DNA of 8,194 nt, taken from contig JAFGEM010000103.1 of assembly GCA_016931555.1 (NCBI GenBank), positions 1 through 8,194 of the forward strand. Direction: 5' to 3'. Within the stretch, counting starts at the first letter, position 1. Every line of letters starts with the position of its first letter. Origin of the DNA: Candidatus Iainarchaeum sp. Lineage in GTDB: Archaea; Iainarchaeota; Iainarchaeia; Iainarchaeales; GCA-2688035. The position numbers and the translations under genes are program-made. The notes beneath the pieces were generated by a model that did not search any database, was not told the DNA's origin, and worked only from the letters and a program-made list of their open reading frames with translations. Positions 1 through 6,080 of the stretch are shown here, piece by piece.

Positions 1-72
1 AAGAATAGCCAAAAGCCCATGCTTATGCTTCTTGAACTCTTCAGAGCCTGCCTTGATTATATTAATGTCCAT
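1..72 (-). CDS. Possible 5' part of a gene running off the left edge
   Basis: A frame opens with ATG at 70-72 and stays open for 24 codons to the window edge, beginning MDINIIKAGSEEF and continuing with a KKHKHG segment and a hydrophobic LLAIL. An in-frame ATG four codons upstream (82-84) could also be the start. It lies on the same strand as the peptidase gene and about 80 nt beyond its stop, past a T7 tract, so it may be a separate transcription unit. I see no convincing box A 26 nt upstream of either ATG and no Shine-Dalgarno sequence, which weakens the call. The product is not recognised, and 24 residues are too few to assign a family. It could be chance open frame. Confidence 0.4.
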   Translation of the reverse strand, partial: MDINIIKAGSEEFKKHKHGLLAIL

Positions 73-130
73 AATAAGACACATTGTTCAGAAAACAAGA
101 AAAATCAGCAGGAGGCACTAAAACAGGCGG

Positions 131-137
131 AAAAAAA
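131..137 (-). terminator. Oligo-T terminator after the C11 peptidase gene
   Basis: A run of seven A on the plus strand is a T7 tract on the transcribed-sense strand, 17-23 nt past the TAA stop of the peptidase gene. No stem-loop precedes it. Archaeal RNA polymerase commonly terminates at bare oligo-T tracts, so this is a plausible end of that transcript. Confidence 0.5.
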
Positions 138-153
138 GTGGGTAGCTTAAAAA

Positions 154-2889
154 TTATTTTCGCACATAAGCAGTTGTGGTGCCGTAATAATTGTCGTACA
201 AATAGAGTGTGTTCGCGTTTATTTCAAATGTAAACGCCCAGAGCCCAAGAATGCTGTTTGTGACAAGAGTGTTCCCGCTTATGCCGTAAGTCCCTCGTGT
301 AAAAAATTTTCCGGAAACATAGGAATCGTATGTGCCGTCTGCGTTAAATGTTACTGTTTCGTCAACTCCTGCATTGTACCAGCTTCCGAGAATAGGATTT
401 GGCGTTGAAGGCGGGTCCGGAGTTTCTGGCTCTGTTGTTTCTTTTGAAAACTCAATTTTTGTCCCTTCAGAATCAGTCAAGGAAAAAGAATTCTCTGTTG
501 CAGTGTAAGAGTATTGCGTTATTTTTCCGTTGCTCTCCATGCTAATTTTGCCGTTGCCTGTCGAAAAAGTTCCTGCAATCAACTTTTTGTTTATTTCCCA
601 AAAATAATTGCCGTTTTCTTTGAATTCGAGTGCTCCAAGAGAGTTTTGCCACTTGCCAATTATTTTTGCATCAATTTCTTGCGGCTCTTCAGGATCTGTT
701 CCTTCGCGCCACAAAACATATTCTGCCCCTTCCAAAACCTCTGTTAATTCCAACTTGTTTTGGCTTGCATCAACAAGAAAAGTTACATAAGTAAGAGTAT
801 CTGCCTCAATGTAAAAGCTAATCATAGGTGCTGTGTTGTTTCTAAACCAGTATGTGCAGGGTGTTTTTTTTAAGCCGACAGATGATACGCATGTGTTGTC
901 TTCAAAAATTTCAAAGCTTAGGCTTTTTCCAATCCAATTTCCAACAATATCTTCCTTTGAAATATACGTGTTTGGCGTTGGCTGTGCTGAAACAGTAGCA
1001 TCTGCAAATGCGGGTGCAGTGTTTCCCGAAATATCACGCACAAAAAGCCCTATAGCATAATCTCCCTCCGGCAATATTGCCAGGTCGCTCCAAATTCCAT
1101 TGCTACCAAATTCCAGAGAATTTGATTTTGCATAGCCTGTTTCGCCTGTCTGCATGTCATAATATTCTATATAGGGGGAAAATGTGTCTCCCTGTGAAGG
1201 GGCAAAGGCGCTTGGAGCAGGCTTGCCGTCAATTTCCATTATCTGCGCCGCTTCCAAGAGCGTGCCTGTCCTGTAATCAAAAATCAGGCGAGCTTCAAAC
1301 GAATTTGGGTCTCCCGCTAGTTTGTACTCCCCGAGAGTTGTAAAAAAATAGTCGCTCATTCCTGCAGGAGAGAAGGGGGCTACAATAAAATCTGTTCCGT
1401 TTGTGAGAACCTCTGCCATTGGCGCCCAAGTGTAATTAATGCTGTTTTCCCCGTCAAAAAACTCGGGAAGCCTGCGGTCTCCCTCATAATCCCTATAATT
1501 TTGTGTTAGAGCATGGTAGTTGAGGAAAAGTATTTTGTTGTCCTGCATCATTCCAACTACTCTCATAAGCGACACAATGTTGTTTCCTGTTGCAGTGCCT
1601 TCTATTGTAAGGGGCTTGTGCACGCTTGCTGTTTGGGACGAAACACTTGTGATAATAAGGCTTGGGGCTATTGTGTCTGTTTTTTCAAGCGCAATATATG
1701 TTTTCACAAAATCATCCCACCCAGATTCCACTGCAAAATCCGAGGCGTTTGCATAGTCTGCTTGGTAAAGGATTTCGTCCTCTGGAAAATACATTGTCAG
1801 GCCGTTGGCAAAAGCGTGCTGTGAGCCGTGGTATTCCGCTATGACTGCCTCGGAAACTGCCTGCTCGAGGTTTTTTGCGGCAGCATCCAATTCCTGTGAT
1901 TCTATCTCCTGGCGCACGAGCTCTGCAAAGTCAGCCAAGTCATAGGTACTAAAAGACTTTATACTTACAGCACCTTGATGATAGGCAAATGCTTCGGAAA
2001 AGTAAATGCTTTTTCCAATCTCTGGCCAGTGTTTTTCCGCATTTGACTTTAGGGCTAAGGCGAATTCATGAACAGAGCTTTTAACTGAGCCAATTTTTTC
2101 CAAATCAATTGCGGAAAGTGTTGTAAAAGGATCCGGAGACTCGTTTGTGTAAAAATTTTTGTAGTTTTCCACTATTGCAGCTGCAAATTCCCTTTCATCC
2201 ATTTGTGGGTTGGCAGCAAGCCTTGCAAGATATCCTGAAAAATTCATGCTTGGCGCAGGAATAATTTCCTCAGATGCCACCATTACTTTTGCGTAAGGCG
2301 CCACTGCATAAGCAACATCAATCTGGCTCATCAAACACTGGTTGAAAACAAGCAAGTCAATCTTTTTTTCAGTCCCAAAGCCTGACTTTTCAAGAGCTCT
2401 TGGAATTGCCTTGACAGGCATTTCCGTGCCGCTTGTTTCATCTGAAGTATGTGGAACCCATCCTCCGCCGTGGTTCCAAAGCACAAGGGCGTAGTGCTCT
2501 GCGGGATAGTTTTGCATTCCCCATGTTAAAAAATCTACGAGGGATTGTTCCGAAGCCATGTCAACCTCACCCAAATCAATGAGCTCCTGTGAGGCAATAA
2601 TGCCTTCCTGCGTGTCTTTTGCAATTAAAAAGCGTTTTGTGCCTGACCAGTCTCCGTTGCTTGAGTCATATCCTTGGATCCTGTCCCACTGCACAACAAT
2701 TTTTACGTTATCATCAGAGCCAATGCTTTCCATTCCGTCAATGTCATTTATTGCATTGAATTCAAGATTGTTGTCAGAGTCAAGGTATACTAGTATAACC
2801 CATTTTGCTTTTTCAGTGAAAACAGGCGCGGGGCCAGGACAACCACAGAGCAAAATCAAAAGAAATGCAAACACAAAAGCCTTATTCAT
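154..2889 (-). CDS. Clostripain-like (C11) cysteine peptidase lipoprotein with C-terminal lipocalin-like domains
   Basis: Predicted cell-surface cysteine endopeptidase of family C11. The N-terminus is a lipoprotein-type signal (hydrophobic residues 4-16, lipobox-like LCGC with Cys17). Residues 29-60 match the family opening (WVILVYLDSDNNL, then NDIDGMESIGS). The catalytic dyad is visible as His140 in WNHGGGW and Cys185 in NQCLM, followed by SEEIIPAP at 206-213 and the usual domain-closing GLTMYFPE at 363-370. Family members usually read DACLM around the Cys, so the NQ here is a divergence, but both catalytic residues are kept. Residues 406-636 are beta-rich and Ig-like in character. Residues 648-911 hold three tandem GxW lipocalin-like domains; the first has two Cys (667, 678) that could form a disulfide. 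C11 enzymes typically cleave after Arg or Lys; the substrate here is unknown. At 911 aa it is far longer than a bare peptidase domain. The start is supported by the signal peptide and by box A 29 nt upstream. Confidence 0.88.
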   Translation of the reverse strand: MNKAFVFAFLLILLCGCPGPAPVFTEKAKWVILVYLDSDNNLEFNAINDIDGMESIGSDDNVKIVVQWDRIQGYDSSNGDWSGTKRFLIAKDTQEGIIASQELIDLGEVDMASEQSLVDFLTWGMQNYPAEHYALVLWNHGGGWVPHTSDETSGTEMPVKAIPRALEKSGFGTEKKIDLLVFNQCLMSQIDVAYAVAPYAKVMVASEEIIPAPSMNFSGYLARLAANPQMDEREFAAAIVENYKNFYTNESPDPFTTLSAIDLEKIGSVKSSVHEFALALKSNAEKHWPEIGKSIYFSEAFAYHQGAVSIKSFSTYDLADFAELVRQEIESQELDAAAKNLEQAVSEAVIAEYHGSQHAFANGLTMYFPEDEILYQADYANASDFAVESGWDDFVKTYIALEKTDTIAPSLIITSVSSQTASVHKPLTIEGTATGNNIVSLMRVVGMMQDNKILFLNYHALTQNYRDYEGDRRLPEFFDGENSINYTWAPMAEVLTNGTDFIVAPFSPAGMSDYFFTTLGEYKLAGDPNSFEARLIFDYRTGTLLEAAQIMEIDGKPAPSAFAPSQGDTFSPYIEYYDMQTGETGYAKSNSLEFGSNGIWSDLAILPEGDYAIGLFVRDISGNTAPAFADATVSAQPTPNTYISKEDIVGNWIGKSLSFEIFEDNTCVSSVGLKKTPCTYWFRNNTAPMISFYIEADTLTYVTFLVDASQNKLELTEVLEGAEYVLWREGTDPEEPQEIDAKIIGKWQNSLGALEFKENGNYFWEINKKLIAGTFSTGNGKISMESNGKITQYSYTATENSFSLTDSEGTKIEFSKETTEPETPDPPSTPNPILGSWYNAGVDETVTFNADGTYDSYVSGKFFTRGTYGISGNTLVTNSILGLWAFTFEINANTLYLYDNYYGTTTAYVRK
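157..948 (-). repeat. Three tandem lipocalin-like (GxW) protein domains
   Basis: The C-terminal 264 residues of the peptidase consist of three units, each opening with (I/V)(V/I/L)G.W and followed by alternating beta-type segments: residues 648-728 (GNWIGK), 743-816 (GKWQNS) and 833-911 (GSWYNA). Units 2 and 3 also share an F..(N/D)G.Y motif (FKENGNYFW and FNADGTYDSY) and a G(T)(F/Y) turn after it. The units are joined by acidic or proline-rich linkers (TDPEEPQ, TEPETPDPPSTP). The pattern matches small lipocalin-like barrel domains found on bacterial and archaeal surface proteins; the role may be ligand or substrate binding. The units are diverged, so the duplication is old. Confidence 0.65.
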
Positions 2890-2913
2890 ACAAGTGAAAT
2901 TAAAGGATTAACC

Positions 2914-2922
2914 CATATTTAA
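2914..2922 (-). promoter_or_regulatory. Box A (TATA) promoter of the C11 peptidase gene
   Basis: The minus strand reads TTAAATATG, centred about 29 nt upstream of the ATG at 2887-2889. This is close to the archaeal TATA-box consensus, and at this spacing transcription would begin within a few nt of the start codon, giving a leaderless or nearly leaderless mRNA. No Shine-Dalgarno sequence lies before the ATG, in agreement. Confidence 0.6.
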
Positions 2923-2933
2923 GAATAGCGCAT

Positions 2934-2939
2934 AAAAAA
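2934..2939 (-). terminator. Oligo-T terminator after the three-gene cluster
   Basis: A T6 tract on the minus strand (AATTTTTTATG) lies 19-24 nt past the stop of the methyltransferase-like gene and just upstream of the next box A. There is no hairpin. Its position between a stop codon and a new promoter supports a transcript end here. Confidence 0.4.
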
Positions 2940-2957
2940 TTGGAGTCAGAAATGCGT

Positions 2958-3752
2958 TTAGCGCCTGTCCGCCATTATGCCATCAACAATGCTGCGTTCG
3001 GTTGCAGACAAATCATTGAAATCGCGCACTGGGCGCACAATAATTGGCTTTTCTCCCTTGCGCGGCTTGCGCATTAAAATAATTACAGGGCGCGTTGCAT
3101 CTTCCCTTGACTTTGCCTTGCCTGCTTTTACTGCGTCATCTGCAAAATCTGTTCCTATATTAGGGTGCCTGAGCACTCTAAGCCGTTTTTCAGGGAGAGA
3201 ACGCATTCTTATTGAACGCGAAAAAGATCTCTGTGCCTTTTCCGCAGGAATCTCAATCACATGAAACCCAAAACCAAGTTCTTCGGCAATTTCACGATAA
3301 TAATCTACAGAGGGTTTTCCCTGCACCAACACTAATCTGCCCCCTGGCTTTAGAACACGTTTAGCCTCAGTAAGAAACACTTCTTCGCAGGTAGATATTC
3401 CAAAGCACTTTGAGGGCCTGCTAATGTTATTCAAGAGATAGCTCTCAAAAATAATGTTCTGGCTTTCTGAGGGGGGTTTTGTAATTACATGCACGGCACA
3501 ATCAGAAACCAGTTTCAAATTTTTTGGAATGCCTTTTCTCCCAAACAAACGCGTTAAAGCCTTGCTCACATTAAATCCCTGATCCTCTACCCCCATAAAA
3601 CGCCTGTGGGCCTTACGCGCATTGCTTGCCTTAACAGCCTGATGTAGCAAACCAAGTGGCCTTTTTCCTGTGCCAGCCTCAAAAACAGTGAACGGCTTTT
3701 TCTTTGGCTTTGGTTTTTTTCTGGAGGTTTGTTTTCTTTTTTTAGGCGGCAT
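2958..3752 (-). CDS. Class I SAM-dependent methyltransferase-like protein with Lys-rich N-terminal arm
   Basis: A 264-aa protein with the order of motifs of a Rossmann-fold methyltransferase. Residues 1-20 are an arm of mostly Lys, Arg and Pro. Motif I is FTVFEAGTGKRPLGLL (21-36), with the Gly-rich loop GTG. An acidic residue at the end of strand 2 is in GVED (54-57). A strand-4-like segment is LVSDCAVHVI (81-90). The clearest hallmark is A.RVLKPGGRLVLVQ (130-144), typical of strand 5 and its preceding turn. A further strand follows at GFHVIEIP (162-169), and the C-terminal part is basic with another strand (RPVIILMRKP). Substrate is not identifiable; a basic arm would suit a nucleic acid, ribosome or anionic membrane partner, but this is inference. 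It is the last gene of the cluster, 8 nt after the stop of the HExxH gene, with only a weak TGAT before the ATG. A degenerate, non-catalytic methyltransferase fold is possible. Confidence 0.68.
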   Translation of the reverse strand: MPPKKRKQTSRKKPKPKKKPFTVFEAGTGKRPLGLLHQAVKASNARKAHRRFMGVEDQGFNVSKALTRLFGRKGIPKNLKLVSDCAVHVITKPPSESQNIIFESYLLNNISRPSKCFGISTCEEVFLTEAKRVLKPGGRLVLVQGKPSVDYYREIAEELGFGFHVIEIPAEKAQRSFSRSIRMRSLPEKRLRVLRHPNIGTDFADDAVKAGKAKSREDATRPVIILMRKPRKGEKPIIVRPVRDFNDLSATERSIVDGIMADRR

Positions 3753-3760
3753 GAAATCAA

Positions 3761-4501
3761 CTACTTGTGTTTTCTCAAAGTTCTTTTAGAACGCTGGCGC
3801 TTCCTGGATTTTTGAGCGGCTTCGGCCTCATCAATTATCTTACCATAAACTTTTCCGAAATTATTTAGAGTTGAATGAATTATTTTGGCGGGAAGATCAG
3901 GATAAAGCATTTGGAGCATTCCCATAACATTTTGTCTTCTTGCCCTCTCCTCAGACGCTGTCACATTGTCAAGACCATTTCTTAAAATTTTTTTAAATTC
4001 ACCAGTGCGAATGCTTGCATTAATCAAATCCCATGTCAAAACATCAATTACGCGAGCATGGGCTTTCTTACTGGCAAATGTTTTTGCGTTTGCCTCTCTT
4101 AAAATTCTTGCCAAAACACCTCTATTGGCAACCTGTTCTGCAATCAGCTGGGCTTTTTCAGGGGTTCCTCGGGCATACGCTAACCGCTTTATTTTCTTTG
4201 CAGTATAGGGGGTATGAAATGTAGTGCCTGTATGGGCTCTCTCGTGGGTCAGAACATAATCAAAAGATCGCTTCAAATGGGCCTCGATACTTGGAACAAG
4301 CCTTATTGCATGATCAAGATTTCTTAAAGCGCGAGCATCATAATACAAGTCACGCGCCCATTTCCGCCGAATATTAGAAACAGCCCATGTGTGTGACTCT
4401 ATTCCCCTTGGATTTATCATTCTCCGAGGCTTGATTTTGGCTCTTCTTAGGCGAGCATAAAAATAATCGCTAAAAGGACCCTTAAGTGGTTTCGCAGGCA
4501 T
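3761..4501 (-). CDS. Putative HExxH zinc metallopeptidase with basic C-terminal tail
   Basis: A 246-aa protein of no family I recognise by name. Residues 81-92 (DYVLTHERAHTG) contain HExxH as H86-E87-R88-A89-H90, within a helix-like hydrophobic context, which is the zinc-binding and catalytic signature of many metallopeptidases. A third ligand is not certain; His96 and Glu122 (in IAEQVANR) are candidates, the latter fitting a gluzincin arrangement. The rest is rich in predicted helix. There is no signal peptide or membrane segment, so it is probably cytoplasmic. Residues 230-246 form a strongly basic tail (KSRKRQRSKR then TLRKHK). It is the middle gene of a three-gene cluster, separated by 9 nt from the upstream stop and 8 nt from the downstream start. 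The gap before its ATG is almost entirely T8 and holds no Shine-Dalgarno sequence. A chance HExxH in a structural protein cannot be excluded. Confidence 0.6.
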   Translation of the reverse strand: MPAKPLKGPFSDYFYARLRRAKIKPRRMINPRGIESHTWAVSNIRRKWARDLYYDARALRNLDHAIRLVPSIEAHLKRSFDYVLTHERAHTGTTFHTPYTAKKIKRLAYARGTPEKAQLIAEQVANRGVLARILREANAKTFASKKAHARVIDVLTWDLINASIRTGEFKKILRNGLDNVTASEERARRQNVMGMLQMLYPDLPAKIIHSTLNNFGKVYGKIIDEAEAAQKSRKRQRSKRTLRKHK

Positions 4502-4509
4502 AAAAAAAA
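4502..4509 (-). other. T8 tract filling the gap between two cluster genes
   Basis: The nine bases between the TAG stop of the TraB-like gene and the ATG of the HExxH gene read GTTTTTTTT on the coding strand. Oligo-T can cause archaeal polymerase to terminate or slip, so part of the transcripts could end here before the last two genes. It also leaves no room for a Shine-Dalgarno sequence within the gap. The composition is seen directly; any regulatory role is inference. Confidence 0.4.
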
Positions 4510-4510
4510 C

Positions 4511-5353
4511 CTATTTGAGTTTTCTCCGCTTTCTTTTTCTGTTTTTGTAACGCGCATGGGCGGCAAGAGAAACCATTCTCCCTATAGGATAGGCTGCAAC
4601 GCCAGCCCTGCCTTCAACAAGAGTTTTTTTAACTGGCGTTCCTTTTGATTCCAAAATTCTGCGAACAGGCTCCATGTGAATTGAACCGACAAACGCGCCG
4701 GACAAATTTTTTTCCTTCAAAATACTGGAACCCATGAACTTGTCACGTAAAGGAGCAAGAACAACAGAGCGCTTTGTAGGAACAACAACCAAAGCAATGC
4801 CTGCAGCAACTCCAAAAGCAGGGTGCAAACCAGAAGCAAGGGCAAGAGACATTGGAAACGACCCCGAAGCCCTTTTGATAATATCGCGTGTGCGTGATTT
4901 TTCAAGGACATCCTGGGCATGGCGCGAATCAATTCCTATTGGCTCAAAGCCCCTGTCAAGCAAGCCAAAAACCATTGCATAGGAAAAATCCCTTTTTGCA
5001 AGATAGTTTGCAGCAGCATCAAACTGCTGCCTTAAAAAAGCACGCCTCTCTCTTTTAGGAATTCTCTGAATCTCCTTATTGTTTACTGCATTGCTAATGG
5101 CTTTTGCAAAACCCTCAAGCATTTCACGGTTCTTCGAAGAAAGGTTCCTTGACAAATCATTTTTTGGAATTGTGTGCTTTCTCTCACGCAGCATTTGGTA
5201 AAGCAGTTTAATTGCATTTACGTCATCGCGCGGCAGTTCAAAGCCAATTTTATCGCGCTTTGAAAAGGTTTTTTCCGCAACAGCCAGCAATCTTTGAATA
5301 TTACTGCGCGTGTGCTGCATTCCAATTAACCGGAATTCTTTTTTTGAAGGCAT
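4511..5353 (-). CDS. Divergent TraB/TIKI-like protein (EreA/ChaN-like superfamily) with basic C-terminal tail
   Basis: A 280-aa protein with the motif order of the TraB/PrgY and TIKI group. The opening strand and His are FRLIGMQHTRS (7-17, His14), matching the family's LxGTxHxS. Then comes KIGFELPRDD (35-44), matching the vxvEL..R motif, and a middle strand PIGIDSR (138-144). Near the end are LRDKFM (202-207), equivalent to the family's ERDxxM, and GAFVGSIHMEPVRRIL (219-234, His226), equivalent to the vvGaxHxxGixxxL closing motif. TIKI members are metal-dependent proteases and PrgY/TraB lowers peptide pheromone activity; the activity here is unknown. Residues 169-191 are hydrophobic (LALASGLHPAFGV onward) and may be a buried helix or a membrane segment. 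The tail (269-280) is nearly all Lys and Arg. It is the first gene of the cluster, with its own box A 25 nt upstream, and a 9-nt gap to the next gene. Confidence 0.6.
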   Translation of the reverse strand: MPSKKEFRLIGMQHTRSNIQRLLAVAEKTFSKRDKIGFELPRDDVNAIKLLYQMLRERKHTIPKNDLSRNLSSKNREMLEGFAKAISNAVNNKEIQRIPKRERRAFLRQQFDAAANYLAKRDFSYAMVFGLLDRGFEPIGIDSRHAQDVLEKSRTRDIIKRASGSFPMSLALASGLHPAFGVAAGIALVVVPTKRSVVLAPLRDKFMGSSILKEKNLSGAFVGSIHMEPVRRILESKGTPVKKTLVEGRAGVAAYPIGRMVSLAAHARYKNRKRKRRKLK

Positions 5354-5373
5354 GCAAGAAAATAGGGATTAGA

Positions 5374-5382
5374 AATATTTAA
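5374..5382 (-). promoter_or_regulatory. Box A (TATA) promoter of the three-gene cluster
   Basis: The minus strand reads TTAAATATT, centred 25 nt upstream of the ATG at 5351-5353. This predicts a leaderless transcript. It sits in the 43-nt gap after the membrane-anchored protein gene. Only short T4 runs occur in that gap, so readthrough from the upstream unit is also possible. Confidence 0.6.
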
Positions 5383-5396
5383 TTGTTCTTTTGTAG

Positions 5397-6080
5397 TCAC
5401 TTCTTTTTTTTGGCAAAGGAAACAATTGCTGCAACAATTATTATTGCGATTACAACGTAAATAATTATGTCAAATAAACCTGGAACCCAAGGGGTATTGT
5501 TATCGCCTCCGTTGCCGTTGCCAATGTCGGGGGGCAGTGGAACGCGCTCTGGAACCTCATCGTTAACTGTTAACTCGATTTTTTCAGTATTCTGAGCCTG
5601 TTCAATCTTGTGTTCAAAAAAACTTTCAATTGCCTCAACCTCAATAACCTGGCTCTTTAATTCAAGATAATCAGAGGCAGGCATTGCAAAAGCAATTTGC
5701 CAGTCGCTTGTTTTGATCAAATAAGCAATGTAAGGAATGCCCTCCACAGCAAGCCTTTCCCCCGAGTCTACTGTATAATCCAAATCAAGATTATATTTTA
5801 TGAGAGCCTCATCCTCTGAATCACTCAAAATAGCCTCTGCATTATTTATTGAATAACTATGAATCTCTATTTCATCCCATGTCATTTCAATTATTTCACT
5901 GTACGCCTCAATTTCCTCTCCACTCATGCCCTCAGTGTAAACAACTGAAAAATGTTCCTCAAGATTTTCAGCATGAGAGGAAGAATAATATTTTTCAAGA
6001 GCCTGCTCGGGAGTTGCTGCAAAAACACTGAGTGAAAACAACAGCAGGCAGGCTAAAACCAAAAACTTACGTTCATTCAT
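5397..6080 (-). CDS. Membrane-anchored extracellular protein, function unknown
   Basis: A 227-aa protein taken to start at the ATG at 6078-6080. From that start residues 1-21 form a clean signal peptide (MNERK, a hydrophobic core, then SVFA/A). A longer in-frame start at 6161 would bury this signal behind 27 extra residues and overlap the upstream gene by 89 nt, so it was not used. The exported part (22-170) opens with TPEQALEKYY and mixes helix and beta segments with a WQIAFAMP strand. This resembles NTF2-like small domains, but I cannot confirm it. A Pro/Gly/Asn-rich linker (175-200) leads to a transmembrane helix (202-222) and a KKKK stop-transfer end, so the protein is anchored with its bulk outside. 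The start overlaps the stop of the Cys/Asp-repeat gene by 8 nt (ATGAATGA), which implies translational coupling and a likely partner role, perhaps holding the anchorless partner at the membrane. Confidence 0.75.
   Translation of the reverse strand: MNERKFLVLACLLLFSLSVFAATPEQALEKYYSSSHAENLEEHFSVVYTEGMSGEEIEAYSEIIEMTWDEIEIHSYSINNAEAILSDSEDEALIKYNLDLDYTVDSGERLAVEGIPYIAYLIKTSDWQIAFAMPASDYLELKSQVIEVEAIESFFEHKIEQAQNTEKIELTVNDEVPERVPLPPDIGNGNGGDNNTPWVPGLFDIIIYVVIAIIIVAAIVSFAKKKK

Noticed and set aside
514..2911. Several plus-strand open frames opposite the peptidase gene
   Set aside because: They lack domain features and overlap a strongly supported minus-strand gene with catalytic motifs throughout; they are antisense shadows.
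6048..6080. Lipoprotein signal in the membrane-anchored protein (Cys11 after VLA)
   Set aside because: Only ten residues precede the Cys, it lies in the middle of the hydrophobic core, and a normal cleavage site (SVFA/A) and a C-terminal anchor already explain the topology.
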